A program made the position numbers and the translations under genes. From Deltaproteobacteria bacterium (lineage in GTDB: Bacteria; Myxococcota; UBA796; SXON01), in NCBI GenBank assembly GCA_947483545.1, contig CANKNP010000017.1, forward strand, positions 1-28,792: a stretch of DNA of 28,792 nt. The letters are read 5' to 3'. The notes under the pieces were generated by a model, which saw nothing but the letters and a program-made list of their open reading frames with translations, was not told the DNA's origin and did no database searches. This document shows, one piece after another, positions 23,786 through 28,792 of this stretch (position 1 is its first letter; the number at the start of each line of letters is the position of its first letter).

Positions 23786-24472
23786 CTACGCCAGCGCCAC
23801 GTACACCCGATGCACGTCGTCGTTCTCGTCGATGGCGTTGACCCAGGCCTCGATCTCGGCGCGCTGCTCATCGGTCACGGTCACCGGGTTCTTCGCGGCC
23901 CAGGCCATCTCCGCGGAGCTGACGAGCCAGCCGGCGGCCTCCAAGGCCTTGCGCACAGCGTCCAGATCCGTGGTCTCGCAGACGAACTCCACGCTGTCCT
24001 CGCCGGGCTTCACGTCCTGCGCGCCCGCCTCGATGGCCGCCTCTTCGGGGTCAGCCTTGTCCGGGTGGCTGGCCTCCACGATTCCGACGCGGTCGAACAT
24101 CCACTGTACGCTGCCAAGCTGGCCTTTCCGGAACAGCACGCGCACATCCGCCGCCGCCCGGTTCCGGTTGTCCGTGAGACACTCCACGATGATCGGGACC
24201 TGGTGCGGCGTGAACCCCTCGAAGAACAGGGTCTCATACTGCACATTTCCGTCGAGCAGGCCTGATCCCCGCTTGATCGCGCGGTCGATGGTGTCCCGGG
24301 TCATCGACTGCTTTCGAGCGGCCTCCAGCGCCGCCCGGAGCCGAGGGTTGTTCGCCGGGTTCACGTCGCCCCCGCGGGCTGCGACGGTGATCTCCTTCGA
24401 CAAGCGGGTGAACAAGGCGCCTTTTGCCGCGCCGGCCGCGACGCGACCGGCATGTTTCCACTGAGCACCCAT
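23786..24472 (-). CDS. yebC: YebC/PmpR (TACO1) family protein
   Basis: The protein has 228 residues (family usually 235-250). YebC-type proteins act on translation, relieving ribosomes stalled at proline-rich stretches, and some are reported as transcription regulators. The N-terminus MGAQWKHAGR and the helical bundle FTRLSKEITVAARGGDVNP, ARKQSMTRDTIDRAIKRG are diagnostic. The middle domain has YETLFFEGFTPHQVPIIVEC and LTDNRNRAAADVR. The N-terminal form is the MGAQWK subgroup, not the MAGHSKW subgroup. The proteome here has many Pro-rich linkers, which would suit a proline-stall factor; this is inference. The gene is followed without a gap by the nuclease-like gene. Upstream, 132 bases separate it from a divergent dehydrogenase. 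Confidence 0.92.
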   Translation of the reverse strand: MGAQWKHAGRVAAGAAKGALFTRLSKEITVAARGGDVNPANNPRLRAALEAARKQSMTRDTIDRAIKRGSGLLDGNVQYETLFFEGFTPHQVPIIVECLTDNRNRAAADVRVLFRKGQLGSVQWMFDRVGIVEASHPDKADPEEAAIEAGAQDVKPGEDSVEFVCETTDLDAVRKALEAAGWLVSSAEMAWAAKNPVTVTDEQRAEIEAWVNAIDENDDVHRVYVALA

Positions 24473-24540
24473 GAGAGACTCCTTCCGGGGGGCGGGCCTT
24501 TATCCGATCAGTCGTCGATGGGCTCCCGACCCCCCCGAAG

Positions 24541-24572
24541 CCTACGGCCTCCAGCCTATGGCCTCCGGCCTC
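24541..24572. repeat. 14-bp imperfect tandem repeat in divergent spacer
   Basis: CCTACGGCCTCCAG is followed by CCTATGGCCTCCGG and a partial third copy. It lies between yebC and the dehydrogenase, just upstream of a GATATAC element (24581-24587) that could be part of the dehydrogenase promoter. It might be a regulator site or mere slippage. Confidence 0.4.
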
Positions 24573-24604
24573 TTGCAGGGGATATACGCCGCACAGGAGT
24601 GAGC

Positions 24605-25399
24605 ATGCGTCTACAGAACCGCCACGTTGTCGTCACGGGAGCATCCAGCGGGATCGGTCGGGCGATCGCTGTGCGGCTCGCCAGCCAGGGCGCACACATC
24701 ACGATGTTGGGCCGCCGCATTGGCATGTTGGCCGAGACGGGGAGCATGGTCCGCGAGGTCGGCCCGCAGCACGCGCCGAACGACGTCACGACGTACGAGG
24801 CTCTGTGTGATGTCCAGGACCGAGCTTCCATCGACAGCGCGTTCGCGAACGCTGCGGCCGCGCTCGGCCCCATTCACGCAGTGGTCACGGCGGCGGGCAT
24901 CGGCGGGCCCAACGCGCCCGGCCCGGAAGATCGCTTCGACGCGCTGGTCAACACCAACCTGACCGGCACCTACTTGTGCTTGCGCGCGGCACAACGTCAC
25001 CTTGCCCCTGGTCCGAACCCGCGCCACATGGTGATGATCTCCTCGATCCTCGCCCGCTTCGGCGTGCCCGGGTACACAGGCTATTGCGCCTCGAAGGCGG
25101 CGCTTTTGGGTCTCACCAAGGCGATGGCGCTGGAGCTCGCCGGCCAGAACGTGCTGGTGAACGCCATCTGCCCAGGCTGGGTGGACACCGCCATGGCGTG
25201 GGAGGGCATCGACGGCATGGCCGGGGCGATGGGCGTGACCCGCGAAAAGGCCCACCGCATCGCGATGAGCGCAGTGCCGCTTGGCCGCATGGGAAAGCCC
25301 GACGAGGTCGCCGGGCTCGTGGCCTTCTTGCTGTCTGACGACGCGGCCGGGGTGACCGGGCAGGGGCTCGACATCAATGGCGGCGCGTGGATGGGCTAG
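24605..25399 (+). CDS. Short-chain dehydrogenase/reductase
   Basis: The protein has 264 residues from ATG 24605, six bases after AGGAG. It is a classical SDR. The dinucleotide motif is TGASSGIG (11-18), and GRR after the second strand (36-38) favours NADP(H). TAAGIGG stands in for NNAG. N118 lies in the VNTNLTG segment. The catalytic set is S147 (ISS), Y160 and K164 in GYCASK. A C-terminal DINGGAWMG ends the protein. PGWVDTAMA with an insertion around 'WEGIDGMAGAMGV' shapes the substrate lid. Sequences of this type include 3-oxoacyl-ACP reductases, 3-hydroxyacyl dehydrogenases and BadH-like alcohol dehydrogenases, and the substrate cannot be chosen here. It stands alone, divergent from yebC. 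Confidence 0.93.
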   Translation: MRLQNRHVVVTGASSGIGRAIAVRLASQGAHITMLGRRIGMLAETGSMVREVGPQHAPNDVTTYEALCDVQDRASIDSAFANAAAALGPIHAVVTAAGIGGPNAPGPEDRFDALVNTNLTGTYLCLRAAQRHLAPGPNPRHMVMISSILARFGVPGYTGYCASKAALLGLTKAMALELAGQNVLVNAICPGWVDTAMAWEGIDGMAGAMGVTREKAHRIAMSAVPLGRMGKPDEVAGLVAFLLSDDAAGVTGQGLDINGGAWMG

Positions 25400-25414
25400 C
25401 CTCGCGTTGACCCC

Positions 25415-25436
25415 GGGCGGCCACGGGGGGCCGCCC
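25415..25436. repeat. Intergenic hairpin GGGCGGCC/GGCCGCCC
   Basis: GGGCGGCC and GGCCGCCC flank a 6-base spacer, preceded by TTGACCCC and followed by CCTACGGGAGAAGG. A hairpin of this composition resembles a dispersed intergenic repeat I have seen in unrelated high-GC genomes; this is recollection, not a search. It begins 15 bases after the dehydrogenase stop and may serve as its terminator. Confidence 0.45.
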
Positions 25437-25467
25437 CTACGGGAGAAGGGGCCCGGGTACTCGCGGG

Positions 25468-25508
25468 CGGATGAGGGCTGCTCAAGATCCGCAGGGAGCC
25501 CTCATCCG
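25468..25508. terminator. 12-bp inverted repeat in convergent spacer
   Basis: CGGATGAGGGCT (25468-25479) is matched exactly by AGCCCTCATCCG (25497-25508) around a 17-base loop. Two smaller palindromes follow: GGCGCC spaced copies (25508-25525) and TTCTCCC/GGGAGAA (25529-25545). All lie in the 257-base space between convergent genes ending at 25399 and 25657, a likely bidirectional termination region. No gene is seen in this space. Confidence 0.45.
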
Positions 25509-25656
25509 GCGCCGAATACGGCGCCACCTTCTCCCGGGGGGAGAACGGGAGGAGCGTACTTCTCGTCCCGGGCAAGCGCCGGTACCCTCGGAAGGGAGAA
25601 ACGCCGAACGCTCCTAGCCCGATCCATCCCGGGCCGGAACCGGGCCACGGCACGGG

Positions 25657-28170
25657 TTACGCCAAAATCATCCGCGTGTACGCCCCGACAAAGAACGTCA
25701 AAATAATCAATCCGATGAACGTGTGCAGCGTGTTCAAATACTTGAACCGCGCGCTCGACGCCCCAAAATCCCACCCGGTGTTGAACGAGCCCAACGACTG
25801 CAGGCTGATGTACAACATCCCCCACCAGGGGATGTCCTTGTACGCCACATTGTCGCCGTCGTACGACATGATCGTGTCCCCACACCACGTCCGGTAGATG
25901 AAGGCGAAGACGATGCAGACGAGCAGGGCGGTGACGCCGAGGTTTCCGAGCCGGACGCCCCAGCCGAACGCCAGCTCGAACAATCCATAACGTAGGGGAA
26001 AGGCCAGAATCCCAGCGATCCCGCCGTGCTCCAGATACGCGAAGGTCTCCAGGTGCTTGATCCACCAGTACGCCCAATCCTCGTCGCTGGTCATCGCCCG
26101 GTCGCCGAACGACTGCTTGAGCGATACGTACTCGTCCTGGACGCGGTCGTAGCACATGCTCCGAATCGTCTCTTCGTCCGGGGTGGTCCCGGCGAGAAAC
26201 TGACGGCGGATGCGAAGATCGTCCGCGGGCTTGGCGATCTCGCCGTGGGCGCACTGCTCGTACCACAGCCGATGGGCACCGCTGGCCTCGTCCTCGATCT
26301 GGCCGCGATCGACCTGGAACGTTCCAATCTGCGCGCCGTAGAACGACATCGTCGCGTGGTCGGTGAACGTCGCGTCGGTCATGGTGATGCGGCCGGGCAC
26401 ATTGGCGTCGTCGAGCACCAGCGTACGATGAAAGGTCGCCTCGTTCAAGGCGAGCTCGTTGCCGTAGATCGTGGTGAAATCGGCGGCGGAGTGCCAGTTG
26501 GTGCGCTCAAAATGCGTCTCACCTCCAAACTGCGTATTGTAAAATTCCGCGAGGGTGTCCTTGCCCTCAGATCCAAACGTGACGCGCTCGAAGATCAGAA
26601 AGCCGGTGAACACCGAGTTCGCCAACGACAAGTTGCCGCGCACCTGGGCGATCAGGTCGTCCACGTGCTCCACACCGTACGAAGACCGGCGGGTCAGGGG
26701 CTCCTCGGCGTCCTCGTCGCCCTGGTAGTCGCGGTAAAGCGAGAGCAACGGGTCCGGGTTGTCAAGGTAGCGGGAGCGGGTCACATCATCGAGGGAGAAC
26801 CGCACCTTGCCCTCGAACCGGGCATCGGCGAAACGCGCGTCCCCTTGCAGCTCGGCCCCGAGGAGATCCATGCCCCCAAAGGCCACTTCTTTCATTTCCA
26901 GGTCGGACGAGAACACGGCGCGGCTCATGTTGAGCCGTCCGCGGATCCGCGTGGCGGTGAAGGTCACAGGCGCACCGAAGCGGGCGTCCTCAAACGTCGC
27001 GGAGCGGAGCCACTCGCACTCGTCGAAATGGACGGGTCCCTCAAAGATCGCGGAGTTGAAGAACAGCTCACGCTCGCTGAACAAGCCGGTGAAGGTCGTC
27101 TCTTTTCGGAAGCGCGCGCTTCCAAAATACCCGAGGTTCTGCAAGCGTGCCTGCTTGAAGTTCGCGTTGGCACCGAACACGCTGAACCGAAAATCCGCCG
27201 CGGCCGGGATGATCGCGCCTCGAAAATCCGCGCCGCCCTCAAACACGGTGAGCGGGAAAGCCGCCTTCCGCCCTGTCACGTGGACATCCTGGAAATTGGC
27301 CTTGCCCAGAAACACGGTCTCCCGGGTGGTGATCTCCGAGAATCGGGAGCCAGGGAGGGTTTTGGACTTGTTGACATCCCCAGTCCAGCTCTTCCCCACG
27401 TCGAAGTCCCCGACAACGAACCCGGAGATCACGAACTGGCCAACCTCAAGGTCTGGGATCTTGACCTCGCCGATGATGCACTCACTGAACTGAATGCGGT
27501 GCGGCAGGGTTGCGGGGGCTACGCCCGTGAAATCCACCTTGTCGATGTAGCAGTAACGGAGCTTCTTCGACTCGTCCCCGGCGGCGACCGCAAGCAGCCG
27601 GGGCAGCACCTGGTCGTCAGGCACGTACTCGAGGTTTCGCTTCTCCCCCTTCGAGGTCACGTAGATGGTGACGTCCCTCTCGCCTGCCTTCGCGCGCGCG
27701 CCCATGCTGCGGACACGGTCTACGAGCTCGGCGACAAGCGCATCCCGCTCGGGGTGAATCGAGGCGATGCGAAGGGCGATGATGGTGTACCGAATGACCC
27801 GATCCGCGTTCTGGCGCCACTGCACCTCCGCGGCCTCAAAATCGCCGAGGTGCTCCAGCACGAGGGCCTCGCGAACGATCTTTCCGTAGCGCAGGTAGAT
27901 GGACAGTTCGTCGGCGTCCGTGGCGCGTTCGTACAACGCCCGAGCGAGCTCCAGGTTCCCCTTCCCCTTGTGCCAGTCGGCGGCCCGACGGAGCGCGCGC
28001 GGATCGCGAACGGTCTCGGCATCTTCGACCTTCTGGATCGTGATCGGGCGCTCCGACTGCCCTGAGGAGGGCACCGGCGGGGCGGCGGGCGCTTCGGCGC
28101 GCACCCGACCGACGCCCGCGAGCGTCGCCAACACAACGACCAGCACGAGCAGATTTCGGTAGAATTTCAT
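25657..28170 (-). CDS. Secreted pentapeptide-repeat protein with 2TM channel-like C-terminus
   Basis: The protein has 837 residues from ATG 28170. A signal peptide (MKFYRNLLVLVVVLATLAGV, cleavage near Ala25-27) is followed by a helical, TPR-like region (~50-170). Long pentapeptide (A[D/N]xF-type) stretches run from ~190 to 640, for example FRGAIIPAAADFRFSVFGAN, FGSARFRKETTF and FEDARFGAPVTF. The C-terminus (~690-837) has a YVSLKQSFGDRAMTSDEDWA helix, then membrane segments. A pore-like loop WWGMLYISLQSLGSFNTG lies between two of them, near residues 780-798. This layout matches known pentapeptide-repeat/ion-channel proteins, but the TVGYGD potassium filter is replaced by SLGSFNTG. It is likely an envelope protein; channel activity is doubtful. 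It is 12 bases upstream of nothing on its strand and follows the protease gene closely, suggesting an operon. Confidence 0.82.
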   Translation of the reverse strand: MKFYRNLLVLVVVLATLAGVGRVRAEAPAAPPVPSSGQSERPITIQKVEDAETVRDPRALRRAADWHKGKGNLELARALYERATDADELSIYLRYGKIVREALVLEHLGDFEAAEVQWRQNADRVIRYTIIALRIASIHPERDALVAELVDRVRSMGARAKAGERDVTIYVTSKGEKRNLEYVPDDQVLPRLLAVAAGDESKKLRYCYIDKVDFTGVAPATLPHRIQFSECIIGEVKIPDLEVGQFVISGFVVGDFDVGKSWTGDVNKSKTLPGSRFSEITTRETVFLGKANFQDVHVTGRKAAFPLTVFEGGADFRGAIIPAAADFRFSVFGANANFKQARLQNLGYFGSARFRKETTFTGLFSERELFFNSAIFEGPVHFDECEWLRSATFEDARFGAPVTFTATRIRGRLNMSRAVFSSDLEMKEVAFGGMDLLGAELQGDARFADARFEGKVRFSLDDVTRSRYLDNPDPLLSLYRDYQGDEDAEEPLTRRSSYGVEHVDDLIAQVRGNLSLANSVFTGFLIFERVTFGSEGKDTLAEFYNTQFGGETHFERTNWHSAADFTTIYGNELALNEATFHRTLVLDDANVPGRITMTDATFTDHATMSFYGAQIGTFQVDRGQIEDEASGAHRLWYEQCAHGEIAKPADDLRIRRQFLAGTTPDEETIRSMCYDRVQDEYVSLKQSFGDRAMTSDEDWAYWWIKHLETFAYLEHGGIAGILAFPLRYGLFELAFGWGVRLGNLGVTALLVCIVFAFIYRTWCGDTIMSYDGDNVAYKDIPWWGMLYISLQSLGSFNTGWDFGASSARFKYLNTLHTFIGLIILTFFVGAYTRMILA

Positions 28171-28182
28171 GGCGGGTCGCGC

Positions 28183-28792
28183 CTACTTGGGCAGCGCGCT
28201 TCGCTGAACGACCCAAGCTTGATCGTCGGAGCTGTCCACCGACGTCTCGCTCGCGGCCCACCACATCAAGTAGCTCGCACCTTGGCTGCCGCACTCGTTC
28301 GTCGCGTAGGTGCCGTTTCCGTCCGCGTCGCTCGTACACTCGGGGGTGTCAGACAGCGGGTCGTGGCCGCTCCCATCCTTTTCGGTCGGGTGAAACAGGC
28401 CCATGAAGTGGCCGACCTCGTGCGCCAGGATGCGCGCGGTCGTGTCCGTGTCGCCGTCCGCGAGGTAGCCCACGGTCACCACCGCGCCGGACTTGCTGGT
28501 CCCGCCGATCGCCGGGGCGCCGGGCGGACCGGCCGCTTGGCCCAGGATCGTCGCGCCGTCGTCGTCGGTGATCGCGCCCACGAGGAAGATCGTGATCCGT
28601 CGTTCGTCGGAGTTGTTGGTCCTCAGCAGATCGCCGAATTCCTGGGCGCCGTCGACGCTGTTGTACTTCTCGACATCTCCGCCGAAATCCTCATAGGTCA
28701 CCGTGCCGACCGACAACCCACATCCGCTCCAGAGCTCTCCCACACGCGTGAGCGTCGTGTTGAGCAGCGTATTCTCCACCGCGTTCGTGCCG
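28183..28792 (-). CDS. Metzincin-type zinc metalloprotease, N-terminus cut by window edge
   Basis: The frame stays open to the right edge (GTNAVENTLL before the GTG at 28779), so at least 203 residues are present and the start is missing. The zinc motif AHEVGHFMGLFHPTE is the full HExxHxxGxxH of metzincins. SYLMWWAAS downstream is a plausible Met-turn, so an M43/pappalysin-like or related secreted protease is likely. Asp-rich loops (SDTPECTSDADGNG) may bind calcium, and the paired Cys residues fit an exported protein. It lies 12 bases upstream of the pentapeptide-repeat gene in the same direction and is probably its operon partner. Confidence 0.85.
   Translation of the reverse strand, partial: GTNAVENTLLNTTLTRVGELWSGCGLSVGTVTYEDFGGDVEKYNSVDGAQEFGDLLRTNNSDERRITIFLVGAITDDDGATILGQAAGPPGAPAIGGTSKSGAVVTVGYLADGDTDTTARILAHEVGHFMGLFHPTEKDGSGHDPLSDTPECTSDADGNGTYATNECGSQGASYLMWWAASETSVDSSDDQAWVVQRSALPK

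Overview
The window looks like a chromosomal segment of an uncultured or little-studied Myxococcota-type (deltaproteobacterial) organism. The GC content and GC3 are high. Genes are dense and lie on both strands. There are many lipoproteins with a short signal peptide followed by Asp/Thr- or Pro-rich linkers, a very long kinase-like protein, a parallel beta-helix surface protein and pentapeptide repeats. This placement is inferred from gene style only. No rRNA, tRNA or CRISPR array was seen.

Layout. 1-1296 (+): 3' part of a sulfatase-superfamily enzyme cut by the left edge. 1502-2302 (-): C-terminal part of a C45/AAT-type Ntn acyltransferase with a missing or frameshifted front. 2617-6103 (+): one long gene split by a single extra G at 3123-3126; once rejoined it reads HEPN-like domain, long Ala/Glu/Arg helix, degenerate protein kinase domain, MJ0042-type zinc finger and an unknown C-terminus. 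6150-8590 (-): two overlapping lipoprotein genes, a beta-helix protein and a small AgmX-like protein. 8640-14508 (-): a tightly coupled operon of an ArsR-methyltransferase fusion regulator, metH and a multi-pass membrane protein. Each junction overlaps by 4 bases, and a dyad operator lies directly before the regulator. 14509-14872: divergent intergenic region with an unusually strong set of hairpins. 14873-16929 (+): two lipoproteins, the second with a VWA domain. 16945-17135: short inverted-repeat-bounded, MITE-like element. 17236-18538 (-): formylglycine-generating-enzyme-fold (SUMF) lipoprotein, also split by a one-base homopolymer indel. 18622-22619 (+): complete polyamine ABC transporter potABCD. 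22633-24472 (-): zinc-ribbon-like membrane protein, then yebC followed directly by a small PD-(D/E)XK nuclease-like gene. 24605-25399 (+): short-chain dehydrogenase. 25400-25656: hairpin-rich convergent spacer. 25657-28792 (-): large secreted pentapeptide-repeat protein with a 2TM channel-like tail, then a metzincin-type protease cut by the right edge.

How the genes work together. The clearest units are methionine/SAM-cycle control (ArsR-methyltransferase plus metH), polyamine uptake (potABCD) and the YebC-nuclease pair. The most novel-looking object is the HEPN-pseudokinase-zinc-finger protein. Two clear single-base homopolymer frameshifts, and a possible third at 2357-2361, suggest either consensus errors in the assembly or real inactivation. 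Proteins affected by them should be read with that in mind.
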